Shown here piece after piece: positions 1-7,655 of a stretch of DNA of 64,000 bases. A model generated the notes under the pieces. The model worked only from the letters and a program-made list of their open reading frames with translations, did not search any database and had not been told where the DNA came from. Each line of letters begins with the position of its first letter. Within the stretch, counting starts at the first letter, position 1. Where the stretch lies: the NCBI GenBank assembly GCA_900444965.1, contig UFRQ01000003.1, positions 620,001 through 684,000 of the forward strand. Reading direction: 5' to 3'. The stretch comes from [Actinobacillus] rossii. Its GTDB lineage: Bacteria > Pseudomonadota > Gammaproteobacteria > Enterobacterales > Pasteurellaceae. A program made the position numbers and the translations under genes.

Positions 1-690
1 GAAAATCACAAAACAGAGGCTCCTTTAGTTCAATCGGTAAAATATGGTTGGAAACGCATTGTACAGGTTGCCATAATGAATTGGGGACCAAATACGAATT
101 CTTACACCGTGCAAACTTTTTTTGTAACCTATGTCACAGCACATGTTTTTTTAACCGGTACAACCGATTTCTTTCCACGTTCTACGATCACCGATATCCA
201 ACTTATCGGGGCCTTTATCGGTATGATCTCCGCTTTTATGTGGGGCGCATTATCCGATCGGTTTGGACGAAAACCCATATATTTGCTGATCGCTGGATTG
301 GCAACGATTATGCCATTCATTTATTTCAACTTATTGGATAGTGGATCCGTCTTTTTAGTCAGTGTTGCGGTTATACTGGGTTATATTTTCGCGGCTTATG
401 GGAATGTGGGCGTACAAATGGCTTATTTCCCAGAGCTATTCGGGACAAGGTATCGCTACGCCGGAGTTACTGTAGCTCGTGAAATTTCGTCCTTAATTGG
501 TGGTGGTATTGCTCCTATGATTTGTTCATTTCTACTGCTCGCTTACGGTACGTGGTTACCTATTGCTATTTACATTGGCTTTACTATGCTGTGTTCTTTC
601 TTGGCGACATTATTTGTGCCTGAAACCTTGGATCGCGATATGACTATTGTTACTGATGCAGTAAAAGGCGAAGATCGGACAGGTTTTTAA
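1..690 (+). CDS. MFS metabolite:H+ symporter, C-terminal part (partial)
   Basis: The frame is open from base 1, so this is the C-terminal part (about 229 residues) of a larger membrane transporter. It shows several hydrophobic helices and the MFS loop motif G-x-L-S-D-R-F-G-R-K-P, preceded by MWGA, plus the late motif PETLDRD typical of the metabolite:H+ symporter (ProP/ShiA-like) branch. The substrate cannot be told from this half. A hairpin terminator follows directly. The start lies outside the window. Confidence 0.85.
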   Translation, partial: ENHKTEAPLVQSVKYGWKRIVQVAIMNWGPNTNSYTVQTFFVTYVTAHVFLTGTTDFFPRSTITDIQLIGAFIGMISAFMWGALSDRFGRKPIYLLIAGLATIMPFIYFNLLDSGSVFLVSVAVILGYIFAAYGNVGVQMAYFPELFGTRYRYAGVTVAREISSLIGGGIAPMICSFLLLAYGTWLPIAIYIGFTMLCSFLATLFVPETLDRDMTIVTDAVKGEDRTGF

Positions 691-700
691 AGTAAATAAA

Positions 701-734
701 AAAATACCGCACTTTTAGTCACTGCGGTATTTTT
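701..734 (+). terminator. Rho-independent terminator built on an uptake-signal half
   Basis: AAAATACCGCA pairs with TGCGGTATTTT around an 11-base loop and is followed by T residues. It lies just after the MFS stop codon. The left arm carries an uptake-signal core (complement of AAGTGCGGT), a common terminator design in this family. Confidence 0.8.
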
Positions 735-794
735 AATGCGTAAAGTGTAATTAATCCATTACGGTTTGATAATAATCTGTTACTGAACAATGTG

Positions 795-1580
795 TTATGG
801 AACAAAGATATTGCCGGAGAATAATTTATGCAAAGCAACCCCGTCTCTTTTGATGATCTTATCGCTGAAAGTAATAATATGCATTCTGTAGCAACTGTGT
901 TCACACACAAAAAAGTTATTCAATTTTAACTCACAGCCTCTGTGGGATAAGTAGCGTGTAGCATCCCATTTTTCATTGCGTCTAACCAACGCATTCATAA
1001 TGGTTAGCAGTTTACGCATACATGCCATAATAGCGACTTTCTTCGCTTTGCCTTTTTCAGCGATTAATTTATCAAGCATTTCAATGTGTTGTTGGATATT
1101 GTCCAACTGGGTTTCGTGGCTTTGCTGCAAACGATTTAGCTCTGCTACTCGCATATCCACAAGCTGACGACGGCGAACTACAAGGGCTTCCAGCTGTTCT
1201 TCTTGCTCAGTAAGCGGAACATACAACTGATGCTCTACTTCGCCTTTAAGCTCACAAGTGAGCCCATAGAAAGCGAGATTGACCGCATCTTTTGCATCAG
1301 TTTTGGCTCTCGTTTGAGATTTTGCAAACTCACTGGCTTTCAGTGGATTAGCAATAAATACACGATAACCTGCTCGAGCAAGGGCTTTTGCCACGGGGAT
1401 TTCTAATCCGCCCGTTGCTTCAAGCGTTATCAGAGCCGTATTAAACTGGCTTAAATAGTCTAAGGTATGTTGAATACCTTTGGCGTTATTGGTTTCGGTT
1501 TTGGTCTTTTTCTGATGGGAAAAGCCAATCACGAAATTACGTTTAGCAACATCAATACCACAATAAATCGGATCGTTCAT
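795..1580 (-). pseudogene. IS110-family transposase, internally deleted
   Basis: The N-terminal RuvC-like DEDD domain is intact: D10 in GIDVAK, E54 in TLEATGG, and D95 and D98 in KTDAKDA. A coiled region runs to about residue 175. At residue 176 the frame jumps to a sequence (KGKAKKVAIMACMRKLL) that in intact IS110 proteins belongs near the C-terminus. The serine-bearing Transposase_20 domain, usually more than 100 residues, is therefore missing, yet the frame stays open. The last 40 or so residues (after about residue 220) do not resemble transposase and probably come from host DNA. It is very likely inactive as a recombinase. Confidence 0.8.
828..929 (+). pseudogene. Possible 5' fragment of a host gene cut by IS110
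   Basis: On the + strand an ATG with a fair ribosome binding site (GGAGA, about 8 bases upstream) opens a frame starting MQSNPVSFDDLIAESNN that stops after 33 codons at 927-929. It runs antisense through the last part of the IS110 transposase frame, where that frame no longer looks like transposase. The simplest reading is that the element inserted near the start of a host gene. The gene is not recognised and the exact junction is unknown, so this is a weak call. Confidence 0.25.
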
Positions 1581-1735
1581 CGGTAACCTACCTTGTATTC
1601 GGGTTTACATTTCAACTGTTCGGTTTTACTGATGAAGTTATCCACGCCTACGCTACAGAACGAGTTTTAGCTCTAGGGACGCTCAAGCTGTGGATAACAT
1701 TATGGGTTATGTTGCTAGTTTACTATAAATTTAAT
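1581..1735 (-). ncRNA. IS110 non-coding end, possible bridge-RNA region
   Basis: This is the stretch upstream of the IS110 transposase start, where IS110 elements encode their guide (bridge) RNA. It contains a perfect 9-base inverted repeat, GTTATCCAC at 1637-1645 and GTGGATAAC at 1690-1698, that could close a structured RNA. No covariation or expression evidence is available, and the element outer end cannot be fixed because IS110 elements lack terminal inverted repeats. Confidence 0.35.
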
Positions 1736-1778
1736 ATACAAGGGATGCGGTATGCAATAGCGCGATATAAAAATAAAG

Positions 1779-1806
1779 GCAATTACAATGAATTGTCTTT
1801 TTTATA
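1779..1806 (-). terminator. Terminator of ppa
   Basis: Read on the minus strand, GACAATT and AATTGCC form a stem (one G-T pair) with a six-base loop, followed by TTTATTTTT. It begins 11 bases after the ppa stop codon. Confidence 0.55.
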
Positions 1807-1816
1807 AGATCAAAAA

Positions 1817-2350
1817 TTATTTTTGCTCATTCCAACGTTTGATTGATTCACGAATAACTTCTTTCGCTTCTTCAATATCGCCCCAATGTTGAACCACAGT
1901 TGAGCCTGGTTTTTTCAACGCTTTGTAATTGTTGAAGTGGAATTCGATTTGTTTGATTAATTGTGCCGGTAAATCCGCTAATGTTTTATAAGCGTTACCG
2001 GCGTCGCGGTCGTCAGCAGGTACACAAACGATTTTGTCATCCACTTCGCCATCGTCAACGAATTTCATCACGCCGATGACGCGCGCTTCTAAGAAAACGC
2101 CCGTTGCAAGCGGTTCACGCGTGATCAAAAGTACATCTAACTCGTCGCCATCTTCATCTAAGGTTTGTGGAATAAAACCGTAGTTTGTTGGTTTAGCGAA
2201 AATTTTTGGCTCTACACGATCTAACTGGAATGCTCCGAGTTTACGGTTCCATTCAATTTTGTGGCAGCTGCCTTCTGAAATTTCGTTTACAACATTGATG
2301 ATACCAGCATCAACATCACCTGGAGTTAAGATTTGGTTAAAATCTGCCAT
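1817..2350 (-). CDS. ppa: Inorganic pyrophosphatase, family I
   Basis: A cytosolic enzyme of 177 residues that hydrolyses pyrophosphate to phosphate and so pulls biosynthetic reactions forward. The family I signature is visible as DEDGDELDVL, with the metal-binding aspartates. KPTNYGFIP and the later acidic stretch PADDRDAGNAYK complete the active site. The start chosen is the ATG at 2350 (MADFNQ), which has AAGGAAAA in front of it. A longer frame would begin at a TTG at 2368, which has no such site. It follows ilvM on the same strand after a gap of about 70 bases and has its own terminator. Confidence 0.96.
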   Translation of the reverse strand: MADFNQILTPGDVDAGIINVVNEISEGSCHKIEWNRKLGAFQLDRVEPKIFAKPTNYGFIPQTLDEDGDELDVLLITREPLATGVFLEARVIGVMKFVDDGEVDDKIVCVPADDRDAGNAYKTLADLPAQLIKQIEFHFNNYKALKKPGSTVVQHWGDIEEAKEVIRESIKRWNEQK

Positions 2351-2423
2351 TGTATTTTCCTTTTCCAATAGGGTTTAAAAACGGCAAAAGTATAACAGTT
2401 TTTACCGTTTTGCATAAGCATAT

Positions 2424-2657
2424 TTACTCGCAACTTTCACAAGTCACATCGATCACATCAAAAAGTTTTTTTAGTTGTGGCACAAGTAAACAAACATCAC
2501 GCTGGCTGGCAACGGTTAAGTCGATCCACACTTTCTCATTTTCGAGCTTCATTTTCATTTCGGTTATCGTATAACCACGATGGCGTACTACGCGTAAGAT
2601 GCGTTCTAGCACTTCTGGACGGTGGTTGGCGACGATAGTAAATTCTGTATTTGCCAT
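2424..2657 (-). CDS. ilvM: Acetolactate synthase II small subunit IlvM
   Basis: A 77-residue ACT-domain regulatory subunit of acetohydroxyacid synthase II. The ACT fold pattern is seen in EFTIVANHRPEVLERILRV and RGYTITEM. Its size is close to that of E. coli IlvM and far below the roughly 160 residues of IlvH or IlvN, so it belongs to the isozyme II pair. It lies 27 bases after ilvG and must be co-transcribed with it. Unlike the enterobacterial operon, ilvE, ilvD and ilvA do not follow; ppa does. Confidence 0.9.
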   Translation of the reverse strand: MANTEFTIVANHRPEVLERILRVVRHRGYTITEMKMKLENEKVWIDLTVASQRDVCLLVPQLKKLFDVIDVTCESCE

Positions 2658-2684
2658 AAAATCTCTCCCAAAAATAACCGCACT

Positions 2685-4340
2685 TTACATACTTTCTAAC
2701 ATTTCAGTATTAGGCGCACCGGCAGGCACTAGCGGCCATACGTTTTCATCTTCGTGAATACAAACGTGTAAAAAATAGGCATTTTTAGCTGTAAGTAAAC
2801 GATCTAAAGCTGCGTTCACTTCACAGGCCTTTTCAATCCGCTCACCTTGAATATCAAAGGCTTTGGCAAGGGTGACAAAATCTGGGTTGTCGTCTAAAAT
2901 GGTGGCACTGTGACGACCGCGGAAAAATAGTGATTGCCATTGTCGTACCATCCCTAAACGCTGGTTATCGAGCAATAGAATTTTCACCGGCACTTTGCCT
3001 GATTTTACGGCACCAAGCTCTTGAATATTCATCATAATCGAACCATCGCCAGTGACTAAAATGACATCATCTTGAGGGCGCGCTTTTTTGGCACCGATTG
3101 CGGCAGGCAAACCAAATCCCATCGTACCAAAGCCAGCTGAATTGATGAAATTTTCAGGGGCATTGTGTTGAATGTGCTGTGCAGACCACATTTGATGTTG
3201 GCCTACATCCGTGACCACAATGGCGTTTTGCGCTTTTTTATTGGAAAGCGTGCGTAGTAACCAAGCGGGATTAATATCAACATTCCCTTCGTTTTCGCTA
3301 TAAGTCAACGCAAAATCATCGATTAAACGTTGTACATCTTCACGCCATGGCTGAATATTTAATTCCATCGTTAACGATTGAATGGCTTGATTTAAGTCTC
3401 CTTGCAATGCCACATCGACTTTACGTAATTTACCTAATTCCGCGGCATCAATGTCTGCATGAATTACTTTGGCACCCGCCGCGAAACTGGCCAAATGCCC
3501 CGTCACACGATCATCAAAACGCGCACCCAGCACAATAAGTAAGTCCGCTTCTTGTGTCGCATAGTTTGCGGCTTTTGTACCGTGCATCCCGATCATGCCC
3601 ATATAATATGGTGTTTCTGGCAAAATGGCGCCTAAGCCTTTTAAGGTCGCGATACTTGGGATTTTAGCGGTTTCAAGGAACGCACGTAATGCGGGTACAG
3701 CATTTGCCATTCCAACCCCGCCGCCTACATAAACTACGGGGCGTTTCGATTCTTTTAATAATTGCACCGCACTTTCAATAGATTTGGTGTTAAGTGCGGT
3801 CAATTTTTTATCTGTTTTAACGATAGGTGTCAGATTCGTCTCGGCAAATTGCACATCTTTAGGGATATCAATTAACACGGGACCAGGTCTGCCACTACGT
3901 GCAATTTGGAACGCTTGGGCAAAGATTTCAGGTAACTCATCAATATTTTGCACGATAAAACTATGTTTAGTGCAAGCGAGCGATAAGCCTAGTACGTCAG
4001 CTTCTTGGAACGCGTCAGTACCGATTAATGGATTACCGACTTGCCCCGTAATCGCCACGATAGGTACACTATCCATTAATGCATCGCCTAACCCTGTAAT
4101 TAAATTTGTTGCGCCAGGACCTGATGTTGCGATACACACGCCCACTGTACCGTCCGCTTTGGCACGTGCATAACCGATAGCTTCCATTGCGGCACCTTGC
4201 TCATTGCGACAAAGAAAGTGTTCAATGCCGCTGTCATAAAGGACATCATAGACTGGCATAATCGCGCCGCCTGGATAACCGAATACGGTTGTAACACCAT
4301 GTGCTTTCAAGCATTCTGTGACTAATCTCGCTCCGTTCAT
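2685..4340 (-). CDS. ilvG: Acetolactate synthase II large subunit IlvG
   Basis: A thiamine-diphosphate enzyme of 551 residues that condenses pyruvate into acetolactate, or with 2-oxobutyrate into acetohydroxybutyrate, in branched-chain amino acid synthesis. The opening [18 protein letters not shown] aligns with E. coli IlvG. The catalytic glutamate is E47 (CRNEQGAA), and the ThDP/Mg motif [13 protein letters not shown] lies near residue 430. The frame is complete with no frameshift. No attenuator with a branched-chain-rich leader peptide is seen in the 150 bases upstream, although an AT-rich promoter is. Confidence 0.95.
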   Translation of the reverse strand: MNGARLVTECLKAHGVTTVFGYPGGAIMPVYDVLYDSGIEHFLCRNEQGAAMEAIGYARAKADGTVGVCIATSGPGATNLITGLGDALMDSVPIVAITGQVGNPLIGTDAFQEADVLGLSLACTKHSFIVQNIDELPEIFAQAFQIARSGRPGPVLIDIPKDVQFAETNLTPIVKTDKKLTALNTKSIESAVQLLKESKRPVVYVGGGVGMANAVPALRAFLETAKIPSIATLKGLGAILPETPYYMGMIGMHGTKAANYATQEADLLIVLGARFDDRVTGHLASFAAGAKVIHADIDAAELGKLRKVDVALQGDLNQAIQSLTMELNIQPWREDVQRLIDDFALTYSENEGNVDINPAWLLRTLSNKKAQNAIVVTDVGQHQMWSAQHIQHNAPENFINSAGFGTMGFGLPAAIGAKKARPQDDVILVTGDGSIMMNIQELGAVKSGKVPVKILLLDNQRLGMVRQWQSLFFRGRHSATILDDNPDFVTLAKAFDIQGERIEKACEVNAALDRLLTAKNAYFLHVCIHEDENVWPLVPAGAPNTEMLESM

Positions 4341-4492
4341 TTAAAATCTCGATAATCGTTTGCGTTAGGGGAACTGAAAGCATTCATTATAGCGATATTT
4401 CTTCTTATTCCTACCATTTATTGATCTAAGTGCGGTTAAATTTAAGCAAGTTTTGATATAATTCAAACAAATTTTAAATATAGGAAGAGAAT

Positions 4493-5311
4493 ATGGCAAA
4501 TTTACCTTTCCGTGCGTTTGTGTCAGATATGGACGGCACGTTGTTGAACGGCAATCATGTGGTTGGCGATTTTACTCGTAATACACTCGAAAAAGTGGCG
4601 CGCAAAGGCGTCGATATTATTTTAGCAACGGGACGTGGTTATTTGGATGTTGCTGCACAACTCAATAATATGGATATTGAAAATGCGGCGATGGTGACGT
4701 CGAATGGTGCGGAAGTGCATGATTTAAAAGGAAACTTGATTTACAGTAATTATATCCCCGAAACGCTGGCTTTTGAAATTATGCAAGAAGAGTTTGATGC
4801 AAAACGCATTTGTTTAAATACTTATCAAGCAGACGATTGGTTTATTAATACGGAAGTCCCCAGTTTAAATAAATATCACAAAGATTCTGGGTTTAGTTAT
4901 CAAGTCGTGGATTTCAGCCAACATCATGGACGCAATACACAAAAAGTTTTCTTTATTGGCAAAACGCTAGAAGACTTACTTCCCTTAGAACAACGTTTAA
5001 AAGAAAAATTTGGCGATCGCACGACGATTATTTATTCCACACCACAATGCTTAGAGGTAATGAATAAAAATGTCTCAAAAGCGACCGCACTTGCGGAGCT
5101 GGTTGCGCATAAAAATTATGAATTAAACGAGTGCATTGCGTTTGGTGATGGGTTAAATGACGTTGAAATGCTGCGTGAAGTTGGAAAAGGGTTAGTTATG
5201 GGAAATGCGGATCCGCGTTTAAAAACGCTGTTACCTGATTTTGAACAAATTGGCTTGAATACACACGAAGCGGTAGCAAGTTATGCACGTGCCGTATTTG
5301 GAGTGTATTAA
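4493..5311 (+). CDS. Cof-type HAD-IIB hydrolase
   Basis: A 272-residue cytosolic phosphatase of the haloacid dehalogenase superfamily. Motif I is SDMDGTLL with nucleophile D12 and acid D14. Motif II is in LATGRG, motif III is the lysine of NKNVSKATAL, and motif IV is FGDGLNDVEML. The long segment between motifs II and III is the C2B cap of the Cof group (YbiV/YidA-like), which dephosphorylates sugar phosphates or flavin phosphates. The substrate cannot be assigned. Its stop codon overlaps the crcB start (TAATG), so the two are translationally coupled. Confidence 0.9.
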   Translation: MANLPFRAFVSDMDGTLLNGNHVVGDFTRNTLEKVARKGVDIILATGRGYLDVAAQLNNMDIENAAMVTSNGAEVHDLKGNLIYSNYIPETLAFEIMQEEFDAKRICLNTYQADDWFINTEVPSLNKYHKDSGFSYQVVDFSQHHGRNTQKVFFIGKTLEDLLPLEQRLKEKFGDRTTIIYSTPQCLEVMNKNVSKATALAELVAHKNYELNECIAFGDGLNDVEMLREVGKGLVMGNADPRLKTLLPDFEQIGLNTHEAVASYARAVFGVY

Positions 5312-5691
5312 TGTGGCAGTCTATTTTGCTGATTAGTAGTGGTGCCGCTATCGGTGCCACTATGCGTTGGGCTTTAGGTATATGGCTCAATCCAATATTT
5401 AATATGCTCGCTTTTGGAACGCTTATGGCGAATTATCTCGGCTGTTTTATTATTGGTATTTTGACCGCACTTTTTTGGCAATTTCCGACTTTTAGCCAAT
5501 CTGCAAAATTATTTTTGATCACGGGTTTTCTCGGTAGTTTAACGACATTTTCATCATTTTCGGCGGAAGTGATGGAAAATTTGGTCAACGGGAAAATAAC
5601 GGAAAGTCTATGGGTTTTAGGATTGCACGTAATTGGCTGTTTAGTCTGCACGTTTATTGGCATTTATCTGACAGTTATGGTACTTAAATGA
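5311..5691 (+). CDS. crcB: Fluoride channel CrcB/Fluc
   Basis: A 126-residue membrane protein with four hydrophobic helices that works as a dual-topology dimer exporting fluoride. The family motifs are ANYLGCF with the conserved asparagine and GFLGSLTTFSSFSAE with the Phe-box region. It overlaps the upstream HAD hydrolase by one base and the downstream ClC gene by four bases (ATGA), which indicates a tight operon. There is no room for a fluoride riboswitch directly in front of it. Confidence 0.95.
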   Translation: MWQSILLISSGAAIGATMRWALGIWLNPIFNMLAFGTLMANYLGCFIIGILTALFWQFPTFSQSAKLFLITGFLGSLTTFSSFSAEVMENLVNGKITESLWVLGLHVIGCLVCTFIGIYLTVMVLK

Positions 5692-7070
5692 CCACACAAC
5701 AAAATATAACATTCCGCGCCAAAGCGCGATTTTTTATTCATAAAAAACTGCGTCAAAGTAATCGAATTTCGCGGAAATCCATTGAATTTAGTTGCTTACT
5801 GATTGGCGCAACCTTAGTTGCCTTGTTTTCTCTCGGATTTGCGAAGTTGGCTGATTTGGGTTTGGAATGGAATGAACATTGGGCTGCAAAATATCCCCTT
5901 GCACCTTGGTTTGTTTTGCCTTTGGGATTGATGTTACTTGCATGGTTCACTCCAAAATATACCCCCTATGTTTCAGGTAGTGGTATTCCACAAGTTATTG
6001 CCTCTTTAAGTTTGCCTTATGGTACGCAAAAAAATCGTCTGTTGCAGTTTGTTCAAACGTTATGGAAAATCCCGCTGACTTTTTTGGCTATGTGCATTGG
6101 TGCGTCCGTTGGGCGTGAAGGCCCATCTGTGCAAGTCGGTGCCGCAGTGATGCTGGCGTGGGGAAATTTGTGCCGCCGTTATGGTATTGCTTTTACAGGC
6201 TTGAGCGCTAATGAATTAATGGCAACAGGGGCGGGTGGCGGCTTGGCAGCCGCATTTAATGCGCCTTTGGCGGGAGTGATTTTTGCCATTGAAGAAATCG
6301 GGCGAGGAGTTTTATTGCGTTGGGAACGCCGTGTATTATTAGGCGTATTAGCCGCAGGTTTCATTTTAGTGGCAATTCAAGGAAATAATCCTTATTTCCC
6401 ACAATATCATGGGACTTATCATGCACCTAATATATTGCTGTGGGTACTTCTTTGTGGTGTAGTTTGTGGCATTTTCGGCGGACTTTTTGCAAAACTTTTA
6501 GCCAAAGGCGTCGCAGGCATTTGTCCACAATCCATACGCGGTTGGGTTCGTCGTCATCCCATTTACGTTGCCGGTATTTTAGGTTTAATTCTTGCCGCAC
6601 TTGGTGCTTATACTCATGGGCAAACTTATGGAACGGGTTATCACGTTGTTGCTAACGCGTTAGACGGACAACTGATTTCACCGGAACCTGTGGGTATAGC
6701 AAAACTTTTTGCCACCGTAGGAACTTATTGGACAGGGATTGCTGGTGGGATTTTTACGCCATCTCTTACGGTGGGTGCCGGTATTGGTGCTCAGATTTAC
6801 AACTTGACTGGTGGACTGGTTGATCAACGCTTGCTTGTGTTGTTATGTATGGCAGGATTTCTCGCCGGTGCAACACAATCTCCATTGACTGCGAGTGTCG
6901 TTGTGATGGAAATGACAGGTAGCCAACCTGCATTAATTTGGTCATTAATCGGCGCATTAGCTGCTTCTTTTGTTTCGCGTCAAATTATGCCTAAACCGTT
7001 CTATCACTTTGCCGCCGCACGTTTCCGCCAACGTGTGCGCGAAGAAACTAAATTGGAAGAGAATGGTTAA
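5688..7070 (+). CDS. clcA: ClC-family chloride/proton antiporter
   Basis: A 460-residue inner-membrane ClC protein. The selectivity motifs are of the chloride type: GSGIPQ (about 97-102), GREGPSVQVG with the gating glutamate E144, and GGIFTPSLTVGAG. The internal proton-pathway glutamate is in FAIEEIG (E202/E203). It lacks the altered motifs of fluoride-type ClC proteins. The C-terminal PKPFYHF carries the likely coordinating tyrosine. The start overlaps the crcB stop (ATGA), so it is co-translated with the fluoride channel. Its exact ion in the cell is inferred from the motifs. Confidence 0.92.
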   Translation: MTTQQNITFRAKARFFIHKKLRQSNRISRKSIEFSCLLIGATLVALFSLGFAKLADLGLEWNEHWAAKYPLAPWFVLPLGLMLLAWFTPKYTPYVSGSGIPQVIASLSLPYGTQKNRLLQFVQTLWKIPLTFLAMCIGASVGREGPSVQVGAAVMLAWGNLCRRYGIAFTGLSANELMATGAGGGLAAAFNAPLAGVIFAIEEIGRGVLLRWERRVLLGVLAAGFILVAIQGNNPYFPQYHGTYHAPNILLWVLLCGVVCGIFGGLFAKLLAKGVAGICPQSIRGWVRRHPIYVAGILGLILAALGAYTHGQTYGTGYHVVANALDGQLISPEPVGIAKLFATVGTYWTGIAGGIFTPSLTVGAGIGAQIYNLTGGLVDQRLLVLLCMAGFLAGATQSPLTASVVVMEMTGSQPALIWSLIGALAASFVSRQIMPKPFYHFAAARFRQRVREETKLEENG

Positions 7071-7334
7071 AAAAAGTGCGGTCAATTCAAAGCTCGTTAA
7101 CTTTGAATAATAACAAATTTTATAATCGAAAAACGGTATAAAACATTTGAGATGAATAAGTAAAATCTGTTAAATCAAATGGTTATGATTTTTTTCAAAG
7201 TGTTCAGAATATAACAAAGTATACAGTTCAAGCTAAATAAAAATAGTTTCTAATCAGATTTGAGTTGCGAGTTTCTGCTGAGATTGTTAAGTAACAGTCT
7301 TGTGTAACGACACAACTTATGTAAGAATCAATAG

Positions 7335-7359
7335 ATTAATGCTCTAATAGAGCATTAAT
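7335..7359. repeat. Perfect 25-base palindrome
   Basis: ATTAATGCTCTA and TAGAGCATTAAT are exact reverse complements separated by a single A. The symmetry is too complete to be likely by chance in 585 bases. It could be an operator or a small hairpin. It lacks a T-run, so it is not a standard terminator. Confidence 0.7.
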
Positions 7360-7500
7360 TTCGCAGTTTTAATACGCATAGATCGCAGTGGCGATAACGA
7401 TCTTGAAAATGCAGTATGAGGAATGTGACAATCTATCTAATGTACTACAACTTCGTTCGTTTGCTTAACTAACTTAAACTCATTATTTTCGATTGTAACG

Positions 7501-7513
7501 GAACAACTTGTTC
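7501..7513. promoter_or_regulatory. Candidate operator palindrome (possible Zur/Fur-type)
   Basis: GAACAA-C-TTGTTC is a perfect 6-base dyad about 140 bases upstream of the receptor gene. ZnuD-type receptors are usually Zur-controlled, but this does not clearly match a Zur box, so the link is only positional. Confidence 0.25.
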
Positions 7514-7655
7514 TAGAGAATGTTGAGTTAGTCGAGTGCCACAAAGCCATCTTATCTTTCAATGTCCTAAGCTAATTAATAAAGCTTAAAAGGATATTCT
7601 TAATAGCTATTCAAAATAGAATCCTATGAAACTTTAGCGTGATAAAGGATAAATA

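Larger units (their letters stand above)
7071..7655. other. 585-base non-coding stretch upstream of the TonB receptor
   Basis: No gene is visible on either strand. The stretch begins with an uptake-signal core (AAGTGCGGT, just after the clcA stop). It holds a perfect 25-base palindrome at 7335-7359 and a 13-base palindrome at 7501-7513. It is AT-rich and may carry the promoter and operators of the downstream receptor. No tRNA or known riboswitch was recognised. Confidence 0.6.

Noticed and set aside
3784-4173. 129-codon frame antisense to ilvG
   Set aside because: It lies completely within ilvG, with no supporting signal; composition follows the ilvG codons.
4341-4492. Attenuator leader for ilvG
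   Set aside because: The upstream region on the minus strand has no short frame rich in Ile, Leu or Val codons and no terminator-antiterminator pair.
5190-5311. Fluoride riboswitch before crcB
   Set aside because: crcB overlaps the previous gene, and I see no convincing pseudoknot motif in the coding sequence upstream.
7071-7655. tRNA or small protein gene in the long gap
   Set aside because: No cloverleaf, no conserved tRNA bases and no frame with a ribosome site longer than a few codons were found.
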